Below, piece after piece: positions 26,351 to 37,210 of a stretch of DNA of 64,000 nt; the stretch's first letter is position 1, and the number at the start of each line of letters is the position of its first letter. Location: assembly GCA_963693085.1 (NCBI GenBank), contig OY856413.1, positions 106,323,501 to 106,387,500 on the forward strand. The letters run 5' to 3'. This stretch comes from Alisma plantago-aquatica (Eukaryota > Streptophyta > Magnoliopsida > Alismatales > Alismataceae). Made by a program: the position numbers and the translations under genes. A model generated the notes under the pieces. It was not told the DNA's origin. It searched no databases and saw only the letters and a program-made list of their open reading frames with translations.

Positions 26351-27540
26351 ATGGGATATAAATTCCTTTAACTCATCATTGATCATCACATCCTTCTCTA
26401 GGCTCTGAACCCTGAGGTTAGCCTTCATAGATTTTCATATTCTTTATTGAATACAATTGTTCCTTTTATTAAGTTTATTAAAACATTATCATTTCTTACA
26501 ATAAACTTTTATAATCATCTTGGTACCTTTCACTATGCCACAATTGTTCTCATGGCTCATAAGGCCCATAAAATATCTTGTCAGCTCTCACTAGGAAACA
26601 TCTAATCATATGGCTCACAAGGCCATTAAAGATCTTGTCACCTATCACTAGGAAACAATAACATATCACCTCATGTAATACAATAGTAACACCACTATTC
26701 CCTCAATAGGGTTAGGGCTTACTATTCACGTCACATTAGGGTTTCTCATGTCCCATTACCCAATTTAGGGTTAGGGTTTCCCATCTCACATTAATTAGGA
26801 TTTCATATTTATCAAATCAACCTTAATATATTGCTCCACACCTCTAGGAGCATCCATTAACATATCGAGTATTCAATCATGTTTATTACTTTTAACATTT
26901 ATCATTAAATGATTATCAATACAAGGTATGAGTTCATTTCTCGTCCTTATCATGGTATGATTACATCATACTCATTAGTTTAGCTTAACCCCATTCTCAA
27001 GGTACATTAGCCTATTATTATCAAAGTATATCAGACTCATTACAATTCATTGTAACAATTTACATACCATACTTCATGTGTTTCCTATCCAAGTATATTG
27101 GATTTGAGGTTCATCAATGCTTATCAACCTTGGGATGCTAAAAGTGATATCAATCATATCTTGATGTATCACTTTCCTCATCACTTCCAACTTACTTGAG
27201 TTATCAACTTATCTTAGATTAAGGTATTTCCCATCTTAATGCTTTCATCCACTAACCTATCACTTTTACCATGAAGTGCATAGGTCACACACAAGCATGG
27301 TCCAACAATCTTTAATGATATGGACTCATTTCAGGTTAAGGCATTGCTTACTATAAAGTTTCCTATGATCAACCATTTGAGATGTTTCATCTTTATAAGG
27401 TAATACCCACTATTTTATCATTAGGGTTGTCTTATTAGGTTTATGGTTTATCATCATATTGCCTAAGATTAGCGCTTCACTTATTATAACTCAAAATTTG
27501 AGTTTCACATACCTTCACCCTGTATTAGGGCTCCTCATTG

Positions 27541-27935
27541 TACCATTGCATAGGGTTTCACATGGCATCACCCTCAATTAGGGTTTCACATTACATCACC
27601 CTTAATTAGGGTTTTACATGACATCACCCTTAATTAGGGTTTCACATGAGATCACCCTTAATTAGGGTTTCACATGACATCACCCTTAATTAGGGTTTAA
27701 ATTCAATTATCCACAATTAGGGTTTGCTATTCATCCTAATTAGGGTTTCCATTCAATTACCCATAATTAGGGTTTACTATTTATCCTAATTAGGGTTTCA
27801 TCTTCCATTACCCCTGATTAGGGTTTCTTATATCATCACCCTAAATTAGGGTTACATCATTATTCTAGACTAGGGTTTCACTCAGGATTGCCCAACTTTT
27901 AGGATTATGGCTTATTAACCCACTCGATTAGGGTT
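27541..27935 (-). repeat. telo-box array (AAACCCTAA on the minus strand), left LTR
   Basis: The word TTAGGGTTT recurs about a dozen times at roughly 28-32 bp spacing. In the first part it forms a near-exact 28-bp unit ('ttagggtttcacatgacatc' followed by 'acccttaa'). Read in the element's transcription direction these are AAACCCTAA telo-boxes. They are separated by spacers, so this is not a true telomere tract. Confidence 0.85.
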
Positions 27936-28989
27936 TCATGATCTCTTTACTAAGGATCATACCCTAATCACATATTCTTCATAATTAATACTCATGTATG
28001 AATTCCTTTCTATCATCCACTCAACTAGATTAGGTTACATCAACCTTTCAATCAAATATGTACAACTATGGTTGACATAGTGTATTGAGACATTGCTTTC
28101 ATAAGCTTTTAGGGTTAACCATTCTAAAGGTACTGATCATCTAGGTACTTTGGGAAACCTTTGTACCTATCATTGATAATCATTATTATCAACCATTGGA
28201 TCAATGGATCAATCATCACCTTAAATCTCCAAATGATTTGATCACTTTAGATTTCCATTCAGTTTTGGCATTTCAACACCAAATGGTTTTGAAACTATTT
28301 GGGCATCTAGGGTTTCCTTCAACCAATCAATTAAGACCATTGGATCAACGTCCAACTACATCAGCAAGTATCTCCATTTGGTCTTAAGATCAATTACCCA
28401 TTTGATCTTGATAGCAATTACCCATTCGGTCTTGAAATCAATTATCCATTCAGTTTTGTAATTGAATTAACTCAATCGGTTTTGAAAACTGGTTGCCCAT
28501 GTTGAGGTGTGTGCTTAAGATGACATCATAATCTTCAAGATACAAACCCACGAAACTTGTTGTAATTTCCATGGTGATTTCACCAATCATTCAAATAAAA
28601 TTTCGGGAATAATGAAGGAATCAACAATTGATAAAGATATGGAATCAATAACAAAGTTCAAGGGTTCAAGTTATAAAACCTACCTCCAATTGAGCGTCAA
28701 AGCTTCAAGCTCACGTCAACAATGGTGGATGCAACTCCTTTCACTATCCCAAGGCTCATCCTCAAGCTTTGAGTGAAAAGGAATGGTTAGAATTGAAGAT
28801 GGGATCGAGATATGAAGAAATCATGCATTGATTTTCAATTTCCACCATGGAATCAAGGTAAACGAAGGTCAAGAAGCTTAACAACAGGTTGAGGGTCGTC
28901 CTCCTATTTCTCCAAGCTCCCTTGGTCGTTTTTGCAAGTAAGAAGTGAAAGTGGATTCGAAATTCCCTTTCAACTAATGGATAAAGGAG

Positions 28990-28999
28990 CATATATATG
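28990..28999 (-). promoter_or_regulatory. candidate TATA box of LARD LTR
   Basis: CATATATATG on the minus strand lies about 0.9 kb into the LTR. If used, U3 would be about 0.9 kb, and the transcribed R-U5 leader about 4.1 kb including the minisatellite and telo-boxes. The same site is kept in the right LTR at 35394-35403. Confidence 0.35.
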
Positions 29000-29887
29000 A
29001 ATTTTATTAAAAATTCATTTTAGGAGAGAGAAAGTAGGGATTATCTCCTCCATTTCCTTGACACTTTCCCCCTTCCCTTACTTGGTTACGAGGCTATCTT
29101 CTTTTCCTCTTATTACTCTCAATTATCCATGTTTTAAAGAAAAGCAAATTAAGCACCTTAACCCTTATAATATTAATATCCTAAAGTGAGTGGATGATTC
29201 TATTTCTTTTAATAATGTGAGTGAGTTATCCACTTCCTTTAGATATTTTTGTTCCTTTGCAAGGAACTTGGTAGTCCATGTCTATGGATTTCAACCAACA
29301 CAATTTTGGTTGAAGAACACTTCAATTAATATATTTATTTTTGCTTTAAATTGAAGTAAAGTTCCAATTTATGCTTAAATCTTGATTATTTTAATATCAA
29401 GATTCTCTCTCCTCCAAAGTGATCCAAATGAGGCGCCCCCCTCATTTTCTTTGCTCTACATGATTCCAAGAAACATTAGGGACTATTTTGAAGTGGTAAT
29501 TTGCATATTGAACCCTAGGTTTTGGGTAAATTGCACATTACACCAAAACTAGGTTTTAATGCACAAACATTGCTTTTTCAGCTCTTTCTTGGTACTCAGG
29601 CTACCACAAGCCTTACCTCTATATCATCTTCATTCTCCTGATGCTTCAACACATGAGGAACATCTTATCATGTAACATTTGCAATTTAACCCCTCAACTT
29701 GGGTAATTTGCATTTTAGTCCAAAACCAGCAAAATAATGTTTCAACATTATTCGAAAAGGACTAAAATTGAAACATAAGTTCCCCTTGAACCTTAATTAC
29801 TTTTCAAGAAATAAGAGCAAACATATAATTAACATTATTAAGCAAAACACCTAGGGTTAAGGCATAACCCAGGTCAGGGATGTTACA

Positions 29888-30741
29888 AATCATAAACCCC
29901 TAACAAGGATTTCGTCCTCGAAATCCCAGATAAAAAGGAGACAAATTTTATTCATTTGTTGTATCATCAAGTCTCCACATAACATCTCATTGTTATGGAG
30001 ACACCATAGAACTTTGATCAATACAAAGTTCTTCCACACAAAATTGTCATAGAATCAAACACATAGGACACATACTCCACTATCCTTTCATTATTGACTG
30101 TGGAGTTAATTCTATGCAGGTAACACTTTTCTTATTTAGATCGAGGTTATTTGTTAATTTAATTTGATAAACTTTTCTTGCAATAATTTTACAATTATTC
30201 CTTAAAATAGTTCATTCTCATCAATGCTATGTTTATGCAAAGCATAAATCCCTCACATATGATGTCCATGCTACATTAGGTAACTGGACTAATTCCACAG
30301 TTAACCATTCCAGGTAACCATCATAAAATAGACTGATATTTCTCAGATACCAGAATAGGTCTTACCAGACCCATATCCCTCATTGGAAATTGGTGCCCTA
30401 GGTGCTGGTGCTGGCATCCGGTCTGCCATATACTTCAGTGTAGTCATGAGATGCCCAAAAATATTATGAACATATGGGTTTCCTCTCATGACTTCATCAA
30501 CATGGAGATTTTCAGGCACTGGTTCCTCTCTCACCTGATACCTTGCACCTCCCACTATTGCAGCAACATTGCTCTCAGAAACATGTTCCTCGTGTTCTCC
30601 AGACATCTTGGAGTTATATATCTTCTTCTGCATAAACAGAAGGCACTATAAGATACACTGGGGTACACTTAGAACATACTCGACACCTTAGTCCTATGTC
30701 TCTGTAGACTCAGCGAACCTAGAGCTCTGATACCACTTAAT
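29888..30741 (-). other. LARD internal region with polypurine tract and primer site
   Basis: The whole internal region is 854 bp. The polypurine-type stretch lies at 29890-29910 (minus strand GTTAGGGGTTTATGATT), next to the left LTR. The primer site GCTCTGATACCA (30724-30735) lies next to the right LTR. Only the small frame at 30343-30633 is suggestive of coding. No protease, RT, RNase H or integrase is present. Confidence 0.85.
30343..30633 (-). pseudogene. possible Gag N-terminal remnant, 96 codons
   Basis: The minus-strand frame starts about 90 bp after the primer site, where gag would begin, and contains SESNVAAIVGG and a Pro/Ala-rich end. The position and an N-terminal flavour like chromovirus Gag suggest a leftover gag start. 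It has no capsid domain or zinc knuckle. I cannot exclude that it is a chance frame, and I do not assign a function. Confidence 0.35.
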
Positions 30742-31067
30742 TGTGGCATCCAACTCATAAAAACAAGATTCACTAAAGTGGAAGCGTATCATTCGCAGTG
30801 GATTAACAAAAATCACTAAAAATTTAAACCTTTTGCAAAGAGGTCCATACACAAGAAAACTCTTTTATCAAGAACTAATGTATATCATCTACATCTTGAT
30901 TCATAAGCATATCACATGTACTATCTCTTCTCGAGAATTATATACAACAATTACTTTGTCAGAATTATACTTAAGCAACTCAAAATCTCAAGGCATCAAG
31001 CCAAAATCTCAGATCGATACATTAAAAGAACTAACTACTAACTCTGAGGACCTGAGAGTACAAAGAC

Positions 31068-31643
31068 AAGACCAGGCTTGTGCATATAGGTGTATCTTTA
31101 TGCTCTGTTGGTTTTTGCTTGTGCATCGGGTTTTGGCTTGCTGTTGATGTTTTTGATGTTGGGTGTTGTTGGGTGTTGAGGCTGGATCCTTGGTTGATGG
31201 GCTGTTCTTCTGGCCATGTCAGTTTGCTATTTCAAGTGTTGGTGCTTTTTTGGAAAGATTCCCTGCTGGTTGGGTGTTGTTTTGGAGATTGTTTCTCATC
31301 CTTTGTTCAGGATTTATGTTGGTCTTTGTTCATTTCTGTTTTGCTTCTTAGAGCTGAGAGGTTACTTTTCTGGTTTCTCTATTGGATGCTCTTCATGTCT
31401 AAGATTACCTTTCTAAAGTTCGAGTTCGCCTGGCTCTGGAAGCTCTGGCGTCTGCTGCTGTTGGTGTTTAGGTGGGTGGTCACATTGCCATCTTCAGTTG
31501 TTTCTTATTCTTTCTTACTTAACCTGTAAAGTTACTTTTTTCTTTTGTTCACCATCTTCAGTTTTGAAGGTGGATAGCATTGTACAAAAACCAAGGAAAA
31601 AATACAAAAAAGCAACACGAGTTTTCGACCGACCAAAAAAAAA
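31068..31643 (+). mobile_element. poly(A)-tailed retroposon insert, probably a 5'-truncated LINE end
   Basis: It is absent from the left LTR and flanked by the 13-bp duplication AGAGTACAAAGAC (31055-31067 and 31644-31656). It ends in a run of ten A (31635-31644). The pyrimidine- and TTG-rich body resembles the 3' untranslated region of plant LINEs. There is no convincing A/B-box pair, so a SINE is less likely, and at about 576 bp it is long for one. The open frame at 31080-31529 has no recognisable domain and looks like low-complexity artefact. Confidence 0.8.
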
Positions 31644-32164
31644 AGAGTACAAAGACGACACATAGGACTTCTATCTACAAGACACGACAGACAGTACACT
31701 CAACCTGAGTTGTCACTACTATCCTTACTACTATTGATGTTCTTCCTCTGCAAGATATTCTCAGTCTCCTCTGTGCTTGTCCACCTAAAAAAATGTTGGA
31801 TCCCAGGGGGGGTGAGACAATTGTAATTGCCCCAGTGAGAGATATAACTCTCTGCCAAAAACATTATTATTGCAGTTTAATGATATAAAACTAGGCAGAG
31901 GATAAGCATTTTAAAGCATTCTCATATTTTAAAGCATTGCAACTATTTATGATAGAATAATAAATCATCTATCCTCTTAATAAGGAATAGGAAGAACATG
32001 TATATCATTTATCTACCATATCATTTCAACATCTCAAGCTTTTCCTTATTATCCTAATATGTCACCCATGATTCATTCTTGTTTTCATCTGTTGGCCTTA
32101 GCCAATCTACTAAACAAATATTGAATTATTCCAGACATAAAAGTATACATCATCATATTCGATC

Positions 32165-32745
32165 TAGGCATTGGACTATGCCAATCCCTTGGTTACCAAT
32201 CCTGATTACACCGCCAGGCATTGGACTTTACCAATCCTGATTACACAGCCAGGCAGTCAACTCTAACCACTCTTGATTACAGGCTTCATGCCTCTGCCAG
32301 GTATTGGACTTTAACCAATCCTGATTACACAACAAGGTATTGGACTCTAACCACTCCTGATTACACAGCCAGGCAGTGGACTCTAACCACTCCTGATTAC
32401 AGGCTTCATGCCTCTGCCAGGTATTGGACTTTAACCAATCCTGATTACACAGCCAGGCAGTGGACTCTAACCACTCCTGATTACAGGCTTCATGCCTCTA
32501 CCAAGTATTGGACTTTAACCAATCCTGATTACACAGCCAGGTAGTGGACTCTAACCACTCCTTATTACAGGCTTCATGCCTCTGCTATGTATTGGACTTT
32601 AACCAATCCTGATTACACAGCCAGGAAGTGGACTCTAACCACTCCTGATTACAGGCTTCATGCGTCTACCAGATATTGGACTTTAACCAATCCTGATTAC
32701 ACAGCCAGGTAGTGGACTCTAACCACTCCTGATTACAGAGATCAT
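32165..32745 (-). repeat. 84-bp minisatellite in LARD right LTR
   Basis: Same repeat as at 25665-26350 but about 100 bp shorter and with different unit order and point changes. The array has therefore changed length since the two LTRs were made from one template. Confidence 0.9.
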
Positions 32746-33939
32746 GGGATATAAATTCCTTTAACTCATCATTGATCATCACATCCTTCTCTAGGATCTG
32801 AACCCTGAGGTTAGCCTTCATAGCTTTTCACATTCTTTATTGAATACAATTGCTCCTTTTATTAAGTTTATTAAAACGTTATCATTTCTTACAATAAACT
32901 TTTATAATCATCTTGGTACCTTTCACTATGCCACAATTGTTCTCATGGCTCATAAGGCCCATAAAATATATTGTCACCTCTCACTAGGCAACATCTAATC
33001 ATATGGCTCACAAGGCCATTAAAAATCTTATCACCTATCACTAGGCAACAATAACATATCACGTCATGTAATATAATAGTAATACCACTATTCCCTCAAT
33101 AGGGTTAGCCGGTTAGGGCTTACTATTCACGTCACATTAGGGTTTCTCATGTCCCATTACCCAATTTAGGGTTAGGGTTTCCCATCTCACATTAATTAGG
33201 ATTTCATATTTATCAAATCAACCTTAATATATTTCTCCACACCTCTAGGAGCATCCATTAACATCTCGAGTATTCAATCATGTTTATTACTTTTAACATT
33301 TATCATTAAATGATTATCAATACAAGGTATGAGTTCATTTCTCATCCTTATCATGGTATGATTACATCATACTCATTAGTTTAGCTTAACCCCATTCTCA
33401 AGGTATATTAGCCTATTCTAATCAAAGTATATCAAACTCATTACAATTCATTGTAACAATTTACATAACATACTTCATGTGTTTCCTATCCAAGTATATT
33501 AGTTTTGAGTTTCATCAATGCTTATCAACCTTGGGATGCTAAAAGTGATATCAATCATATCTTGATGTATCACTTTCCTCATCACTTCCAACTTACTTGA
33601 GTTATCAACTTATCTTAGATTAAGGTATTTCCCATCTTAATGCTTTCATCCACTAACCTATCACTTTTACCATGAAGTGCATAGGTCACACACAAGCATT
33701 GTCCAACTATCTTCAATGATATGGACTCATTTCAGGTTAAGGCATTACTTACTATAAAGTTTCCTATGATCAACCATTTGAGATGTTTCATCTTTATAAG
33801 GTAATACCCACTATTTTATCATTAGGGTTCTCTTACTAGGGTTATGGTTTATCATCATATTCCATAATATTAGGGCTTCACTTATTATAACTCAAATTTT
33901 GAGTTTCACATACCTTCACCCTGTATTAGGGCTCCTCAT

Positions 33940-34340
33940 CATACCATTGCATAGGGTTTCACATGGCATCACCCTCAATTAGGGTTTCACATGAAATCAC
34001 CCTTAATTAGGGTTTCACATGACATCACCCTTAATTAGGGTTTCACATGACATCACCCTTAATTAGGGTTTCACATGACATCACCCTTAATTAGGGTTTA
34101 AATTCAATTATCCACGATTAGGGTTTTCTATTCATCCTAATTAGGGTTTCCATTCAATTACCCATAATTAGGGTTTACTATTTATCCCAATTAGGGTTTC
34201 ATCTTCCATTACCCCTAATTAGGGTTTCTTATATCATCACCCTAAATTAGGGTTACATCATTACTCTAGAAGAGGTTTCACTCAGGATTGCCCAACTTTT
34301 AGGATTATGGCTTATTAACCCACTCGATTAGGGTTTCATG
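33940..34340 (-). repeat. telo-box array, right LTR
   Basis: Counterpart of the left array, with TTAGGGTTT at regular spacing. It differs from the left copy by a few substitutions. Confidence 0.85.
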
Positions 34341-36291
34341 ATCTCTTTACTAAGGATCATACCCTAATCACATATTCTTCATAATTAATACTCATGTATG
34401 AATTCCTTTCTATCATCCACTCAACTAGATTAGGTTACATCAACCTTTCAATCAAATATGTACAACTATGGTTGACATAGTGTATTGAGACATTGCTTTC
34501 ATAAGCTTTTAGGGTTAACCATTCTAAAGGTACTGATCATCTAGGTACTTTAGGATTTCAACCTTTGTACCTATCATTGATAATAATTATTATCAACCAT
34601 TGGATCAATGGATTAATCATCACCTTAAATCTCCAAATGATTTGATCACTTTAGATCTCCATTCAGTTTTGGCATTTCAACACCAAATGGTTTTGAAACT
34701 ATTTGTGCATCTAGGGTTTCCTTCAACCAATCAATTAAGACCATTGGATCAATGTCCAACTACATCAGCAAGTATCTCCAATTGGTCTTAAGATCAATTA
34801 CCCATTTGATCTTGAGAGAAATTACCCATTCGGTCTTGAAATCAATTATCCATTCAGTTTTGTAACTGAATTAACTCAATCGGTTTTGAAAACCGGTTGC
34901 CCATGTTGAGGTGTGTGCTTAAGATGACATCATCATCTTCAAGCTACAAACCCACGAAACTTGCTGTAATTTCCATGGTGATTTCACCAATCATTCAAAT
35001 AAAATTCTGGGAATAATGAAGGAATCAACAATTGATAAAGATATGGAATCAATAACAAAGTTCAAGGGTTCAAGTTATAAAACCCGCCTCCAATTGAGCT
35101 TAAAAGCTTCAAGCTCACGTCAACAATGGTGGATGCAACTCCTTTCACTATCCCAAGGATCGTCCTCAAGCTTTGAGTGAAAAGGAATGGTTAGAATTGA
35201 AGATGGGATCGAGATATGAAGAAATCATGCATTGATTTTCGATTTCCACCATGGAATCAAGGTAAACGAAGGTCAAGAAGCTTACCAAAAGGTTGGGGGT
35301 CGTCCTCCTATTGCTCCAAGATCCCTTGGTCGTTTTTGCAAGTAAGAAGTGAAAGTGGATTCGAAATTCCCTTTCAACTAATGGATAAAGGAGCATATAT
35401 ATGAATTTTATTAAAAATTCATTTTAGGAGAGAGAAAATAGGGATTATCTCCTCCATTTCCTTGCCACTTTCCCCCTTCCCTTCCTTGGTTATGAGGCTA
35501 TCTTCTTTGCCTATTATTCCTATCAATTATCCATGTTTTAAAGAAAAGCAAATTAAGCACCTTAACCCTTATAATATTAATATCCTAAAGTGAGTGGATA
35601 ATTCTTTTTCTTTTAATAATGTGAGTGAGTTATCCACTTCCTTTAGATATTTTCGTGCCTTTTCAAGGCACTTGGTCGTCCATGTCTATGTATTTCAACC
35701 AACACAATTTTGGTTGAAGAGCACTTCAATTAATATATTTATTTTTGCTTTAAATTGAAGTAAAGTTCCAATTTATGCTTAAATCTTAATTATTTTAATA
35801 TCAAGATTCTCTCTCCTCCAAAGTGATCCAAATGAGGCATCCCCCTCATTTTATTTGATCTACATGATGCCAAGAAACATTAAGGACTATTTTGAAGTGG
35901 TAATTTGCATATTGAACCCTAGGTTTTGGGTAAATTGCACATTACACCAAAACTAGGTTTTAATGCACAAACATTGCTTTTTCAGCTCTTTCTTGGTACT
36001 CAGGCTACCACAAGCCTTACCTCTACATCATCTTCATTCTCCTGATGCTTCAACACATGAGAAACATCTTATCCTGTAACATTTGCAATTTAACCCCTCA
36101 ACTTGGGTAATTTGCATTTTAGTCCAAAACAAGCAAAACAATGTTTCAACAATATTCGAAAAGGACTAAAATTGAAACATAAGTTCCCCTTGAACCTTAA
36201 TTACTTTTCAATAAATAAGAGCAAGCATATAATTAACATTATTAAGAAAAACACCTAGGTTTAAGGCATAACCCAGGTCATGGATGTTATA

Positions 36292-36296
36292 GTTTG
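36292..36296. repeat. target duplication GTTTG, right copy
   Basis: Pairs with 24815-24819. Host Athila-like LTR sequence resumes directly after it. Confidence 0.9.
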
Positions 36297-37210
36297 GAGG
36301 TCTGCATTCGGTTTCCAAACCGGATGAAACAAGCATGCATATGTCAAACCGTTTGAGCAATTAATCCAAGACCAAATGGCCAATTCAAGACCGAACGACC
36401 AATTGTTAATTCAAAACTGATGGGACACTTCCTATATCAAGACCGTTTGCTATTTGCTCAAGCTGATCGTTTGCATGCAACCCACGTGAAGACCAATTGG
36501 AATCAGTTGCTGCATGAAGACCGAATGGCCTAGTAGCAACCGAAAATCGATTGGATTAGCAATGCAAACTGTGAAGAATGCATGCATGGAAACCGTTTAG
36601 GAAATGAAGACTGAATGGAACTTACGAAGACCGTTTGCTGATCATTAGCTAGACTATTTGGAATTAGCTGCTATGCGAAGACCATTTGGGATTGGATATG
36701 CACGAGGACCGAATGATCACAGCATCTGTGAAGACCGTTTCCAGCCAGCATGTGAAGACCGAATGAGTCGCATGCAATGGCCACATCACGTGCATGCAAA
36801 CCAAATCAACACTTGCGCGTTGACCGTTTGTTAATCATGAACGAGTAGTAAACCATTTTTGTGGCTGAAACTGAATGAGTGTGACGTGCATGCATGCAGC
36901 TCAAGGACTGAATGATCACAACAATTCCAAACCATTTGCTGCTCTAAGCACGTGAAACCATTTGGATTTGTTGGGCTATGAAACCGTTTGGGTAAGAAAA
37001 TAACATACAGACCGAATGACCCATTGTTAAATCAAGACCGAATGGCCAATTGTTAATTCAAGACTGTTTGGATTAGATGCATGAAGACTGAAACACGTGA
37101 AGACCATATGCTCAATACATGCAAACCGTTCGAACCAAACCGATTCAAATAGATATTTACCAAACCGTTTGGACAATTATAAGTAAACTGTTTGGACTCA
37201 CACCAAAAGC
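36292..37210 (+). repeat. dispersed U3 motif array (GACCGTTTG / GACCGAATG)
   Basis: More than 30 degenerate copies of an 8-10 bp word occur in two alternating forms, roughly every 25-30 bp. They are interspersed with CATGCATG and CACGTG-like words. The array ends shortly before the TATA box, the position of an LTR enhancer. The same word family occurs at 24510-24819. Confidence 0.8.

Larger units (their letters stand above)
24820..29887 (-). repeat. LARD left LTR (3' LTR of minus-strand element)
   Basis: 5068 bp, TGTGGCATCC...GATGTTACA on the plus strand. It contains an 84-bp minisatellite, a telo-box array, a short run of 'cattcggtctt' motifs at about 28375-28470 and a minus-strand TATA candidate at 28990. 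It lacks the poly(A) insert present in the right LTR, so that insert came after this element integrated. Small open frames shared with the other LTR (for example 28762-28992) reflect duplication and do not indicate coding. Confidence 0.9.
24820..36291 (-). mobile_element. LARD-like non-autonomous LTR element with about 5-kb LTRs
   Basis: Two long direct repeats (24820-29887 and 30742-36291) enclose only 854 bp, and the 5-bp duplication GTTTG flanks the whole. On the minus strand the LTR begins TGTAACATCC (left copy) and ends GGATGCCACA, followed by an exact tRNA-Met primer site. A polypurine tract lies next to the left LTR. The internal end contains a phrase (GGGATTTCGAGGACGAAATC) common at the pol 3' end of Del/Tekay chromoviruses, so it probably derives from that lineage by loss of nearly all gag-pol. 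It lacks any enzyme and would depend on a helper. The name LARD is by structure; its LTRs are longer than the internal region by about six-fold. Confidence 0.9.
30742..36291 (-). repeat. LARD right LTR (5' LTR of minus-strand element)
   Basis: 5550 bp, collinear with the left LTR but longer because of a 576-bp insert plus its 13-bp duplication at 31068-31656. Without these it is 4961 bp; most of the remaining difference from the left copy is minisatellite copy number. Ends GATGTTATA, a C-to-T change from the left copy's GATGTTACA. Confidence 0.9.

Noticed and set aside
25744..26361. 205-codon open frame with repeating WTLTTPDY pattern
   Set aside because: It follows directly from an 84-bp repeat with no stop in that frame. 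It lies on the strand opposite to element transcription, and the right LTR copy is broken.
27541..27935. CRISPR-like or interstitial telomere array
   Set aside because: The spacers are themselves repeats and the setting is a plant LTR. The TTTAGGG words are not contiguous, so it is not a telomere tract.
28762..28992. 76-codon minus-strand frame also found at 35166-35396
   Set aside because: Conservation is explained by LTR duplication. No domain is recognisable.
31080..31529. 149-codon frame in the poly(A) insert
   Set aside because: Leu/Phe/Trp/Cys-rich low-complexity translation of TTG-rich DNA that resembles LINE 3' UTR.
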